Positions 27,199 to 37,300 of a stretch of DNA of 64,000 bases are shown here, in pieces; the first letter of the stretch is position 1; every line of letters starts with the position of its first letter. The DNA lies in NCBI GenBank assembly GCA_016795385.1, contig JAEUHI010000052.1, forward strand, positions 20,166-84,165, written 5' to 3'. Made by a program: the position numbers and the translations under genes. Source of the stretch: Verrucomicrobiales bacterium. Its GTDB lineage: Bacteria > Verrucomicrobiota > Verrucomicrobiia > Verrucomicrobiales > DEV007. The notes beneath the pieces are model-generated. The model made no database searches. It had not been told where the DNA came from and worked only from the letters and a program-made list of their open reading frames with translations.

Positions 27199-28059
27199 TC
27201 ACCCGCCCTTCCGCCGCTGCGCGAAGAGCCATTCCGCCACCCCCGCATCGAGGTAGGCGTAGGACGACACGCTGTGCGGCCCTTCCTGATATTCGCGATA
27301 ACGCGGCCGGCCTCCCGCGGCGAAGATCTCACGAAACGCGCGGCGCGATTCCTGAACGGGAACGATGCCGTCGTTCTCGCCATGGAAAATCCACAGAGGC
27401 AGATCGCGGAGTTTTTCCGCCTGGCCCTCGGGCATGCCTCCGCAGACGGCGATGGCGGCGGCGAAACGTCCCGGATCGCGCACGATCCAATCCCACACGC
27501 CATAGCCGCCCATCGAGGCTCCGATCAGGTAAATGCGGTCGGGATCGATGGGATGCGCGGCGAGCAGTTCCTCGAGCAAGTGCATCAGATCGGACAGGGC
27601 CGGAGCCGGCTCGGGCGACAAGGGATGCACGGGTGAAGTCCACGAGGCGGTGCGCGTCCACATTTCGCCACCGGGACATTGTGGAGCGAGCACGAAGCAG
27701 GGTTGCCCGGCCTGCCACTCCGGCGTGGCCCAGTAGCCCGCTCCGATCACGCTGTTTCCGGTGATGAGAGGGGTGAGGTTGTCGTTGCCTTTTCCCGAGC
27801 TGCCATGCAGCACGATCACGAGCGGCAGGCGCGCTTCGGTCGCCGGTACGAACCATCGATAACGAATCGTGCGCTCGCCGCGGATCGAGGTGCGCGCCTC
27901 GAAGCGATCGGGATTCTCGCGGGCGAGACGCTCCTGCCAAGCGGCGATGCCGGGGTCGAGCGCGGTGTAGACCGACGGCGGCACGATTTCGGGTTCGGCG
28001 GCAGGAAGATCAAGGGCGGCGGCAAAGCCGATCGCAAGAGATAGGAAGAGGCGTTTCAT
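27199..28059 (-). CDS. secreted alpha/beta hydrolase (PHB-depolymerase-type esterase)
   Basis: The 286-residue exported protein has a signal peptide (to about residue 20) and an alpha/beta hydrolase fold. The oxyanion region is LVIVLHGSSG, the nucleophile elbow is GASMGG with an intact Ser, the acid lies in HGENDGIVP, and the His in GPHSV. This arrangement fits the prolyl-oligopeptidase/PHB-depolymerase-like esterase class, which removes acyl groups from polysaccharides or cleaves polyesters. It follows the PQQ-dehydrogenase gene by 17 bp on the same strand. A paralogue at 60872-61792 has lost the nucleophile. Confidence 0.85.
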   Translation of the reverse strand: MKRLFLSLAIGFAAALDLPAAEPEIVPPSVYTALDPGIAAWQERLARENPDRFEARTSIRGERTIRYRWFVPATEARLPLVIVLHGSSGKGNDNLTPLITGNSVIGAGYWATPEWQAGQPCFVLAPQCPGGEMWTRTASWTSPVHPLSPEPAPALSDLMHLLEELLAAHPIDPDRIYLIGASMGGYGVWDWIVRDPGRFAAAIAVCGGMPEGQAEKLRDLPLWIFHGENDGIVPVQESRRAFREIFAAGGRPRYREYQEGPHSVSSYAYLDAGVAEWLFAQRRKGG

Positions 28060-28076
28060 GAAGCGTTCCCGAAGAC

Positions 28077-30893
28077 CTACGGCTCCTCGAGTTTCAGCCG
28101 GAAGTAGCGTCTCGTCTCGTTCCGCGGCGCGATGAAGGTGCGAACCTCGTTTTCGAGCGGAGTCGAGAGATCGTTGCCCGGCACATTCCAGACCTCCCAG
28201 GTTTCCAGATCAGCGCTCGTCTCGATCCGCCCGGGCCGGCCCGCGGGGTGGCGGAAACGCAGCTCGAGGTTTCCGCTGGCGAGGGTCACGACAGGCAACT
28301 CGCTCACTTGGGCGAACTTCGGATTGGTCCGCTGAAGAAACTCCATCCGGTTCGTCTGACCGTCGCCATCGGGATCGGCCTCCGCATCGGCGTCAGGATC
28401 GGTCATCGAGGAAAAATGCAGCATCTGCCACTCTGTAAAAGTCTGCGTTGCCGCCGTATCACCATTGATCCACGCCGTCAGGAGCGCCTCACCCGCGAGA
28501 TCACGCTGGTAGGTGGCCAGCGGGGGCATGCGCGGCATCCCATCTCCGCGGATACGCCGCAAGACCATCGAACGGGTTGGCTGGCCAAAGGCGGGAGCGT
28601 CACCCATCACGAGAAAGCGGGAGAGCGGGTCGCCACCGTGGCTCACGAGCGGACCGTCGATGAGGTTCGCCTCGGGCGTGGGTGTGGTGATGCGCGCGTC
28701 CCAGTGACCGAGGGCCGGGCCTCCCGGCTGGTGGCAGCCGACGCAATTGACGGCGAGGTAGGAGCGCGCGCGCAACTCGAGGCTCTGAGTCCTGTCGGAG
28801 GCGGCGGCATAAGCAGGAAGAGTCGCGACATTCGTGATGGGCGAGGTGCAGAAGCCGGCATTGCTGAGCGCGGTGAGTTGATTCAGCGTCTGCGCTCCGA
28901 AAGTTCCCTCCCGGTTGAGTTGCCTCGTGTTGAAACTCAGCGCAAAACCACCGACCGCAGTATGACAGGTGCGGCATTCCCCCCGGCTCGGAAAACGCCA
29001 GGTCTGGGTCGAGCCGGGCAAGACCTCGGTCACACCACTCTCGGCGACGAGGGCCGCATCGGTCTGGGCCCCACTGCCCGGAGCGATGTTGCTCCAACGG
29101 TAGCTGAGGCCATAGACATCGGAGGCGGTCTTGACGAGAAAGCGGGTCTCGATGCGCCGTCGCACCGGCGGATCACCGAGATCGAGATCGAAGTGCTTCA
29201 CCCAGACCATGCCGGTGGGGAAGGTCCAGTTACCGTCGGCGCTGAAGGTGAAGGTGTCGGTCAGATTCCGGATCGCGAACCAACGCGACTTCACGGCCCC
29301 ATCGCTCCAGAAGGAAACATTCGGCTCGTAGGCGACGAGACCGGTGGCCGGGGTGAGATTCGAGGTGTTGGAAAACGCGCCCGTTGCCGAAAGTGTCGCG
29401 GGCGGCTGGGTGCCGCTCGTGCCAGTGCGGACGATCCGCCAGATCGTGCCTTGGAGACTGCAAAGGAGCGGCTCACCATTCCGTGGGTCCGTGCCGAAGT
29501 CCACGATCTGCGAACGCGTCGTAAGTCGTTGCCCGCTCCACACGCCGGGACTCGTCTCCGTGAAGGCCGCGATGATCCCGCCCCCTCCGTAGGTGTCGGC
29601 GACGAGGTATTTGCCCTGCAGTTCGGTGAGCTGGTTGCCGCGATAGACGATCCCGCCGCAGATCGAATTGCCATGGATGATGCCATTGTCGCTGCGGCCG
29701 TAATCGAAGATCGGATCGATGGGGCTGAAGGAGGGGGGCGGAGCGTTGGTCGTGCCTACGGAGTCGTTGGGAAAACGCGGCGGATTGTTCGCGTTGACGT
29801 AATAGGCCTGTTTTCCCTCGCGCCAACTCCACCCGTAGTTGCCGCCTTTGGTGACGAGGTTCACTTCTTCATAAAGTCCTTGCCCGACATCGGCGAGGAA
29901 GAGCCGCCCCGTCGGCGGGTCGAAGGAAAAGCGGAAGGGATTGCGCAGGCCGGTCGCATAAATCTCGGTGCGCACCGTCGTCGCCGCGAAGGTCTGCCCG
30001 TGCCAAGTCGTGAAGCCGATGAAGGGATTGTCCGCGGGGATCCTGTAGGTGCCCGGATGGATCGCCGAGGGATGGCTCGACGAGGTCGGTTGGGAATGGG
30101 GATTCGGATCGATCGCCCCGGCCGGAAAGACGTCGACCCCGCCGACCCGGTCGGCCACGGCGAGACGCAGCAGCTGGCCCCAGAAGTTCTTGTTGATGAA
30201 CCGGGCCGTGTTGAACTGATCTCCGCCTCCACCCTCGTCGCCGAGCGAGAGATACAGATATCCATCGGGACCGAAGGCGAGGTCACCGCCGTTGTGGTTG
30301 CTCGCCGCGTCCCGGATCGTCAGGATGGGCATCATCGTCGCGGGATCGGCGCTGGTCGCGTTGCGGTAGTTTCCCGGCGTTCCCGTGGCCTGGAAGCGCG
30401 CGAGACGCTGGTGCAGCTGGCCGCCGACGGTGAGACTGAAATAGACGTAGAAATAGCCGTTCTCCTGATAGTTCGGATGGAAGACAAAACTCAGCATTCC
30501 GTTTTCCGAATTGCTCGCCGCCGCCAGCGGCGTATTCACCGGTGCTGACTCGAGGTAGGCCTCGAGATCCATGAAGGTGCTCACCGTCGGAGTCGTCGAG
30601 AGATTGTCGACCCGCTGGATGCGCCCCTGGAAATCAGAGGCCGGCGATGCGGTGTCCGTGCCGCGCTCGAGCACATAGAGCCGGTTCGTCTCCCCCGGAG
30701 GAAACGCCGTCGCCATCGGATTGAGGAAGGTCAGCGAGCCGAGGGCGTTCTGCGTCGTGTAGCCGGTCGCGTTCGGAAGATCGGCGGGCAGGCTCAACGA
30801 GGTGGCCGCCTCGCGCACGAGCTGGGCGGAAGCGAGACCGGGAAAGAGGATCGCCGCAAGGATGTATGAGGGAACGGATGACGGGAGAGGCAT
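28077..30893 (-). CDS. secreted PQQ-dependent sugar dehydrogenase with cytochrome c motifs
   Basis: The 938-residue exported protein has a signal peptide (to about residue 23). A six-bladed sugar dehydrogenase propeller covers about 50-490 (HNGGDLAFGPDGYLYLSLGD is the typical PQQ-glucose dehydrogenase motif). A region of about 500-900 carries two CxxCH heme-binding motifs, C640-R-T-C-H644 and C717-V-G-C-H721. The last part, from about 880, is a beta-sandwich tail. Substrate sugar would be oxidised in the periplasm and electrons passed to the attached heme. No quinoprotein partners are visible. It is the first gene of a two-gene unit with the esterase. Confidence 0.85.
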   Translation of the reverse strand: MPLPSSVPSYILAAILFPGLASAQLVREAATSLSLPADLPNATGYTTQNALGSLTFLNPMATAFPPGETNRLYVLERGTDTASPASDFQGRIQRVDNLSTTPTVSTFMDLEAYLESAPVNTPLAAASNSENGMLSFVFHPNYQENGYFYVYFSLTVGGQLHQRLARFQATGTPGNYRNATSADPATMMPILTIRDAASNHNGGDLAFGPDGYLYLSLGDEGGGGDQFNTARFINKNFWGQLLRLAVADRVGGVDVFPAGAIDPNPHSQPTSSSHPSAIHPGTYRIPADNPFIGFTTWHGQTFAATTVRTEIYATGLRNPFRFSFDPPTGRLFLADVGQGLYEEVNLVTKGGNYGWSWREGKQAYYVNANNPPRFPNDSVGTTNAPPPSFSPIDPIFDYGRSDNGIIHGNSICGGIVYRGNQLTELQGKYLVADTYGGGGIIAAFTETSPGVWSGQRLTTRSQIVDFGTDPRNGEPLLCSLQGTIWRIVRTGTSGTQPPATLSATGAFSNTSNLTPATGLVAYEPNVSFWSDGAVKSRWFAIRNLTDTFTFSADGNWTFPTGMVWVKHFDLDLGDPPVRRRIETRFLVKTASDVYGLSYRWSNIAPGSGAQTDAALVAESGVTEVLPGSTQTWRFPSRGECRTCHTAVGGFALSFNTRQLNREGTFGAQTLNQLTALSNAGFCTSPITNVATLPAYAAASDRTQSLELRARSYLAVNCVGCHQPGGPALGHWDARITTPTPEANLIDGPLVSHGGDPLSRFLVMGDAPAFGQPTRSMVLRRIRGDGMPRMPPLATYQRDLAGEALLTAWINGDTAATQTFTEWQMLHFSSMTDPDADAEADPDGDGQTNRMEFLQRTNPKFAQVSELPVVTLASGNLELRFRHPAGRPGRIETSADLETWEVWNVPGNDLSTPLENEVRTFIAPRNETRRYFRLKLEEP

Positions 30894-30969
30894 GCCGGGG
30901 CGAGGTGGAAAGGATACTCCCCCACCCCGCGATCAGCCAAGGAAAATCCGTCTCAGCGACGCCGTGAAA

Positions 30970-31935
30970 TCAAAACCCCGGCAGCCCCTTCAAGGCTTCC
31001 TGTAGCTTCTTCTGCACTTCGGCCTCGATCCCGGCTGCGTCGGTCGGAGCGGCAGCGGCGGGTGCGGCGACCGTTTCACCCTTCGGCGCGTCGGACCAGT
31101 CGAGTCCTTCGGTGAAAACCTTCACATTACAGCCGCTTGCGGCCGGCTGAACCATGATCGTGAGGTTCGCACCATCCAGTTCGCGCTTGAGAATGGCGTT
31201 GGTTTTGCCCATAAGACTGCCGGCGCCGTCCTTCCAGCCTTGCTCCTCGAGCTTGGCGGAAAATTCCCCGGCCACTTCGCTGACGGGCGCGTCGGAACGG
31301 AAGATGATGTGGCCGACGACCGCCTTGTATTCGACGTCGAGAGCGGAAGCGGGCAAAGGCAGCTTGGAAACGGCGAGCTTGGGACCGGCGGGTTTCGCGG
31401 GTTCTTCCGTCGGCTCTTCCTTGGTCATCGGCTTGGCCTCCTCCTCGGCAAAGGCTCCCTTCGGAAGCGGTGCGGTGAACTTGAGATCGACGTTCCACTT
31501 CTGGCCGAAGGCGTCGAGTTCGCCGCCGGTGGTGACACGTCCCGAGACGGTCGTGTCGGTGACCTGGAAATCCTCCATCTTGATTTCGCCGAGTGCTGAG
31601 AAGGGCGACTTCTCATGGGCGGTGTGGGCGACTTCGCAGCCGAAGATCCCGCCGTCGCGATGGACGCTGAGGATGAGGGCGCTGCCGAGTTTCTTGAAAC
31701 CGGCGTCGAAATCGGGGTTTTTCGAGGACGAGGGATCCTTCTCGGTGAAGACGAGCCTGATGGCGGCCTGGTCGCTGAAAGGCTCGCGCGTCTGCACGAC
31801 GAGGTGGGCGATCTTGCCGTCCTTCCCGTCGCCGAGGAAAGTGCCGGAGACGGTGGCTGGGTCGGCGGACTGGGCGCGGAGGGCGGAACCCGCGAGCAGG
31901 GCGAGGGTGGCGGTGGTGATTTGAAAAGGTTTCAT
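30970..31935 (-). CDS. secreted protein of unknown function
   Basis: The 321-residue protein has a signal peptide (MKPFQITTATLALLAGSALR). Two domains are separated by a Pro/Glu-rich linker at about 155-190: a beta-rich N-terminal domain and a C-terminal domain around GHIIFRSDAPVSEVAGEF. An Ala-rich tail closes the protein. It may bind a ligand in the periplasm. I do not recognise either domain. It is divergent from the monooxygenase-like gene and separated from the PQQ-dehydrogenase by 76 bp. Confidence 0.65.
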   Translation of the reverse strand: MKPFQITTATLALLAGSALRAQSADPATVSGTFLGDGKDGKIAHLVVQTREPFSDQAAIRLVFTEKDPSSSKNPDFDAGFKKLGSALILSVHRDGGIFGCEVAHTAHEKSPFSALGEIKMEDFQVTDTTVSGRVTTGGELDAFGQKWNVDLKFTAPLPKGAFAEEEAKPMTKEEPTEEPAKPAGPKLAVSKLPLPASALDVEYKAVVGHIIFRSDAPVSEVAGEFSAKLEEQGWKDGAGSLMGKTNAILKRELDGANLTIMVQPAASGCNVKVFTEGLDWSDAPKGETVAAPAAAAPTDAAGIEAEVQKKLQEALKGLPGF

Positions 31936-32035
31936 GTTCGTTCGTGGATGGCTGGGATCAGACTACCATGCTGCCGGGATCCGCCTATCCGACTTTAGTC
32001 TCGATTTTTCCCCAAGACCGACTATCAAAAACCTC

Positions 32036-32395
32036 ATGTCTCCCCACACCACCGTCAGCATCCACCCCTACTTCCAACCGCATGAAGGCAAGCTCGCCGA
32101 GTTCATCGCCGGCATGCCCGCCTTCGTCGAGCGCACCCGCTCAGAGGACGCGGTGCTTTTTTATGACTTCACCATCTGCGACAGGATCGTCTTCTGTCGC
32201 GAGGCCTACGTCGGCGGCGAAGGCGCCCTCGCCCATTTGCAGAACGTCGGAGACCTGCTCGAGAAGGCGCTCCAGATCGCGGACCTGATCCGGCTCGAGG
32301 TCCACGGCGCGGCGGCCGAGCTCGACAAAATGCGCGAGGCGCTCAAGGACCTGCCCGTGTCGTGGTTCGTGTTGGAAACCGGATTGGAGAAGTGA
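32036..32395 (+). CDS. dimeric alpha-beta barrel (monooxygenase-like) protein
   Basis: The 119-residue product starts at the ATG at 32036 (MSPHTTVSIHP). Its pattern of short beta strands and one long helix (GKLAEFIAGMPAFVERTR, VLFYDFTICDRIVFCREAY) matches the antibiotic-biosynthesis-monooxygenase-like ferredoxin fold. No metal or heme ligand can be assigned. It ends 4 bp before the sodium channel start, so the two genes are probably cotranscribed. The link to the channel is only positional. Confidence 0.6.
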   Translation: MSPHTTVSIHPYFQPHEGKLAEFIAGMPAFVERTRSEDAVLFYDFTICDRIVFCREAYVGGEGALAHLQNVGDLLEKALQIADLIRLEVHGAAAELDKMREALKDLPVSWFVLETGLEK

Positions 32396-32399
32396 ACCG

Positions 32400-33224
32400 A
32401 TGAGCTTCGAGGACCTCAAGGCCCTGCAGTCCCGGCCCGGCGTCGCCGCCTGGCGTCTCCGTCTCGCCACCTGGATCGAATCGGCTCCGGTGCAGCGTTT
32501 CATCATCGCCGTCATTCTTGTGAATGCGGTTGTACTGGGACTCTACATCGATCCTTCGCTGCTCCCGGGATGGACCGGTCTTTTCAAAACGATCGACCTG
32601 ATCTGTCTCGTCATCTTCGCGATCGAACTGGTGCTGAAACTGGCCGTCTACCGGCTCGCCTTCTTCCGCAGCGGCTGGAACGTGTTCGACTTCCTCGTCG
32701 TCGCGATCGCGCTCGTGCCCGGACAGGGCGTGCTCTCGGTGCTGCGGACCCTCCGCGTGCTGCGGGTGCTGCGCCTCCTCACGGTGGTGCCGAGCCTGAA
32801 GAAGGTCGTCGCGGCCTTCATCCATTCCATTCCCGGACTCGGTGCCGTCGTCATGGTGATGGCGATCTTTTTCTACGCCGCCGCGGTGATGGCCACGGGC
32901 TTCTTCGGCGCGGACTTCCCCGATTGGTTCGGCACGATCGGCAAGAGCCTCTACACGCTCTTCCAGGTGATGACGCTGGAAAGCTGGTCGATGGGCATCG
33001 TCCGACCGGTGATGGAATCGCATCCGCTCGCGTGGGCCTTCTTCGTTCCGTTCATCGTCATCGCCACCTTCACCATTCTGAACCTCTTCATCGGCATCAT
33101 CGTCTCGACGATGCAGGAACTGTCGGTGCTGCCGGACCAGGACGAGGCCAACCGCGAAACGCACGAAATCCTCGAACGGATCGAACAGGATCTCGCGACC
33201 TTGCGGAAGCAGATGAAGAAGTGA
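32400..33224 (+). CDS. bacterial voltage-gated sodium channel (NavBac type)
   Basis: The 274-residue protein is a single six-helix channel subunit that should form a tetramer in the inner membrane. S1 starts near 32. The S4 voltage sensor carries Arg at every third position (R116, R119, R122, R125, in LRTLRVLRVLRL). The pore has T192-L-E-S-W-S-M198, the signature selectivity filter of NavAb-type sodium channels. S6 (about 215-240) is followed by a C-terminal coiled coil (ETHEILERIEQDLATL). It follows the monooxygenase-like gene by 4 bp. All hallmark residues are present, so it should conduct Na+. Confidence 0.95.
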   Translation: MSFEDLKALQSRPGVAAWRLRLATWIESAPVQRFIIAVILVNAVVLGLYIDPSLLPGWTGLFKTIDLICLVIFAIELVLKLAVYRLAFFRSGWNVFDFLVVAIALVPGQGVLSVLRTLRVLRVLRLLTVVPSLKKVVAAFIHSIPGLGAVVMVMAIFFYAAAVMATGFFGADFPDWFGTIGKSLYTLFQVMTLESWSMGIVRPVMESHPLAWAFFVPFIVIATFTILNLFIGIIVSTMQELSVLPDQDEANRETHEILERIEQDLATLRKQMKK

Positions 33225-33240
33225 CCTTGGCCGAACCCGC

Positions 33241-34212
33241 ATGAAAGACACGCTCTTCCGAGGCTGTTTCTCGCATCCCGAGGTCGCGGAACAATTCCTC
33301 AAGGCCTGGTTGCCTCGCGAGTTCGTGGAAAAGGCCGATTGGGGGACGATGGAGGTCCGCAAGGTCTCGGGGATCAATGACGCCCTCGCCGAGAGGCGCG
33401 AAGACCTGGTCTACCGGCTGCGCTGGGCGGAGCGCGAGATGCACTGCTACCTGCTGCTTGAACACCAGAGCCAGCCCGACGCCTACATGTCCCTCCGCAT
33501 CATGGAATATGTGGCGATGATCTGGCAGGAGGACCGCCGCCAATCCGAAACCGGGCGGCCGAGGCTGCTGCCGCTTGTGGTGCCCATCGTGCTTTTCCCG
33601 GGACCCGGAAGATGGGGACGCGCAAAACGACTCAAGGAACTGATCGACGTGCCCGTGGATCTGGCCGGATGGGCGGATGAATTCCTGCCTGATGCCGGAT
33701 TCATCACCGTCGAACTGGCCGGAGTTCCGTGGGAGCGGCTCGCCGAAGGCTCCCTGGCCCGCTCCATCCTGGCGGCTCTGGCGGGAGAAAGGACCGGCCC
33801 GATGCGTTTTGAAGCCATCCGGCGCATCATCACCGACTTCTTCTCGGACGAACACCAGGAACTCGCCGCCCAGCTATCCGCCATGTTGTGGACATTTCTC
33901 CTCAGTGCTTCCGAGTTGCAGCGGGAAGAAGTGGCGGCTATCGTGAATGATTCGATTCCACCCGGGCAACGAGAGCAGTTTATGAGCACCGCCGAAATGC
34001 TGAAAGAGGAAGGTCGGAAAGAAGGCCAAAGCGAGGGTCGCATCGAGGCGCTGCAAGAGGCTGTTCTGGACCTTCTCGAGACCCGCTTCACGACGCTTCC
34101 TGCTGATCTACGCCAGAAAGTCGCGCGGATCGAATCGGTGGATCGCCTTCGCTCCCTGCTCCGCGAGGCTTACTCCTGCCCTGATCCGGGGTCGTTTGGA
34201 GCCGGGCTGTGA
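33241..34212 (+). CDS. Rpn-family PD-(D/E)XK nuclease/transposase-like protein
   Basis: The 323-residue protein resembles the Rpn/YhgA-like recombination-promoting nucleases. The N-terminal MKDTLFRGCFSHPEVAEQFL is characteristic. A PD-(D/E)XK core is visible as EDLVYRLRW followed by YLLLEHQSQPD, with Asp and Glu-x-Gln residues in catalytic positions. The C-terminal part carries a Glu/Lys-rich repeat (EGRKEGQSEGRIEALQE). Such proteins cut DNA and stimulate RecA-independent recombination, and occur as mobile paralogues. It starts 16 bp after the channel stop. Confidence 0.8.
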   Translation: MKDTLFRGCFSHPEVAEQFLKAWLPREFVEKADWGTMEVRKVSGINDALAERREDLVYRLRWAEREMHCYLLLEHQSQPDAYMSLRIMEYVAMIWQEDRRQSETGRPRLLPLVVPIVLFPGPGRWGRAKRLKELIDVPVDLAGWADEFLPDAGFITVELAGVPWERLAEGSLARSILAALAGERTGPMRFEAIRRIITDFFSDEHQELAAQLSAMLWTFLLSASELQREEVAAIVNDSIPPGQREQFMSTAEMLKEEGRKEGQSEGRIEALQEAVLDLLETRFTTLPADLRQKVARIESVDRLRSLLREAYSCPDPGSFGAGL

Positions 34213-34335
34213 CTTCGCTCCCGCCGACTGCGGTCGTCACCACGTGGCCGAATCGCCACAAAAATTGGCGCAAGTTCTCAAGGCGGATTTGTCTCCCCGC
34301 GCGACTTTGGTGCCGTATCGAAACACCCCGGTTTC

Positions 34336-37300
34336 ATGAAAAACGCGCTGCTCGCCCTCGTTCTCGCTCTGATCGCCTTCCTCATTCCCGCGACACGGGC
34401 GGATGATCGATCCGGGCCGGTCCGCGTCCTTTTCGTCGGCCATGAGGCCGAACATCACAATTCCGGAGCCTACGCCCCGATGCTGATGCAGGCCCTCGGC
34501 CGCGACGGGATCTGGTTCGACTACGTCACCACGCCAGAGGCCGCCTTTGGCGATGCGGACTTCCTCGCGAACTACGACGCCGTCCTCCTCTACGCGAACC
34601 ATGAAAAGATCGATCCGGCCCATTGGGAAAACCTGAAGGCCTTCATCGAGGGCGGCCGTGGTTTCGTGCCGGTGCACTGCGCGAGCTGGTGTTTCCAGAA
34701 CATCCCGGAGTTCGACCAGGTCGTCGGGGGACGTTTCGCCCATCACAAGACCGCGGTCTTCCGTCCGAAGACGATCGCGCCCGACCACGAGTCGATCAAG
34801 GACGTGCCGGGCTTCGAGGCCTGGGACGAGACCTACGTGCACAAAAACCACAACCCGACGGACCGCACCATCCTCCAGGTTCGTGAGGTGGCGGAGAATG
34901 ACAACATCACCGAACCCGAGCCCTGGACCTGGATCCGCACGCAGGGGAAAGGCCGCGTTTTCTACACCGCCTCGGGTCATGACGAGCGCGTCTGGAGCCT
35001 TCCCGAATTCCATCAACTCCTCAAGCGGGGCATCCTCTGGAGCATCGGCGACGAACGCCGCGCCACCTATGAGTCCTTTCTCACCCAGAGGGAAACGGAA
35101 GAGCGGGTCAAGGATCCGAACGTGGCCAACTACGAGAAACGCCCCGAGCCGCTCACCTTCCAGAAGCCCTATTCGCCGAAAGGTTCGATGGAGCGCACCC
35201 AGGTGCCGGCCGATCTGAAACTTGAGCTCTTCGCGAGCGACCCCGACATCGGAAAACCCATCGCGATGGCCTGGGACGAACGCGGGCGCTGCTGGCTCGC
35301 CGAGACCTCCGACTACCCGCACGAAGTCGTCGAGAACGGTGTCGGCGGCGACCGCATCCGCATCTGCGAGGACACCGACGGCGACGGCAAGGCCGACAAA
35401 TTCACCGTCTTCGCCCAGGGACTCAACATCCCCACCGGTCTCGTCTTCAGCAATGGCGGCCTCATCGTTTCGCAACCGCCCCGCTTCCTTTTCCTCAAGG
35501 ACACCGACGGCGACGACGTCGCGGATGTCCGTGAGGAAATCATGACCGGCTGGGGCATCGGCGACACCCACGCCCAGGCCAGCAACCTGCACTACGGCTA
35601 CGACAACTGGCTCCACGGCTCGGTCGGCTACTCGGGCTTCGCGGGCGAAGTTGGCGGGAAACAGCACGAGTTCAAGATGGGCACTTACCGCTTCAAGCCT
35701 GATGGCTCGGCGATCGAGTTTCTCCATCAATTCACGAACAATACCTGGGCGCAAAGCCAGAACGAGGCCGGAGACAACTTTGGCGGCACCGCCAACGGAG
35801 CGCCGATCTTCTTCGGCGGCATCCCGCAGACCATCGTGCCCGAGGGAATGCGCGCTCAGACCGCGAAGAAGATCAACCGCGTCGATCTCGCCCACGCCAT
35901 CACCCCGAACTTCCGCCAGGTCGACGTGATGGGCGGCTACACCTCCGCCGCCGGTTCGGCCTTCATCCATTCCGACAACCTGCCCGAACGGCTCCAGGGC
36001 ATGGCCATGGTCACCGAACCGACGATGAAGATCGTGGCCTTGATGGACGTGCGCCCGGAAGGCGCCGGCTACACCGCCCACGATGCGATGAACCTGCTCG
36101 CAAGCACCGACGAATGGACCTCGCCCGTCTACGCCGAGGTCGGTCCCGATGGTGCGGTCTGGGTGGCCGACTGGCAGAACTTCATCATCCAGCACAATCC
36201 CACGCCCACTCCTGACCGCGGCGGCTACGAGGCCAAGACGGGAGTCGGCGGCGCCCATGAAAATCCCCTGCGCGATCATTCGCGCGGCCGCATCTACCGC
36301 GTCGTCTGGGACCAGGCGACCGAACCCAAGGTGAAGAGCCTCGCCGGAGCCGACACCGCCACGTTGGTGGCAACGTTAGGGTCGGGCGTGCAGCATTGGC
36401 GTCTCACCGCGCAGCGTCTCCTCGTCGAAGGGAAAAAGGCCGACGCGGCTCCCGAACTCGTGAAACTTGTCACTTCGAATGATGGGAACATCGCCGCGAT
36501 TCACGCGCTCTGGGCCCTCCACGGTCTCGGCCAGCTCGACGAAAAGACCCACCAGACCGCCCTGCTCGCGAAGGACGCGCGCCTCCGCCGCAATGCGATC
36601 CGCGCTCTGGGGAATGATGACGCGGCGACGAAACTCTACTTCGGCTCCGGCGTCGTCACCGATCCCGACCTCAACACCCGGCTCGCCGCCTTCGTGAAGC
36701 TCGCCGAATTTCCGACGACCGGAGAGATCCAGACGCTGGTGAAACGCCTCGCCACCGACACCGTGACCCAGAAGGACGAATGGCTCACCGAAGCGGTGAA
36801 GGTGCTCTCCGCTGTTCACGACGCCGCCCTTTACACCGAAGGACCGAACCTGCTCCCCAATCCCGGCATGGAGGAGGTCGGCACCGATGGCTTCCCCGTC
36901 GGATGGACTCGCCGCGACTACGGAGGCGAGCCGAAGAAGGCCGGCAACGAGAGCGCCGAGTGGTCCATCGTCAGCGGCGACAAGATGGTGAAGAGCGGCA
37001 AGAACGCCTTCCGCTGCATCACCCGCGCGCCCGCCGACACGAGCTTCTTTGCGGATGTCGACCTGAAGCCGAACACGAACTACAAGCTCAGTGCCTGGGT
37101 CAAGGCCCACGGTTTCAGGAACCCGAGCAGGGTCAGCCTGAACGACCACATCGGCCGCGCCGAAACCGAGAAGGTGACCCGTCAGTCCGACTGGGTGAAG
37201 GTCGAGACCATTTTCAACAGCAAGGACCTCCCCAAGGCGAGCATCAACCTGCTCCACGTCGCCTGGGGCGACAGCTACTTCGACGATGTCAGCCTCTGCG

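Noticed and set aside
28248..30548. A 766-codon plus-strand frame.
   Set aside because: Shadow of the PQQ-dehydrogenase gene.
34237..36279. A 680-codon minus-strand frame.
   Set aside because: Shadow of the ThuA/PVC gene.
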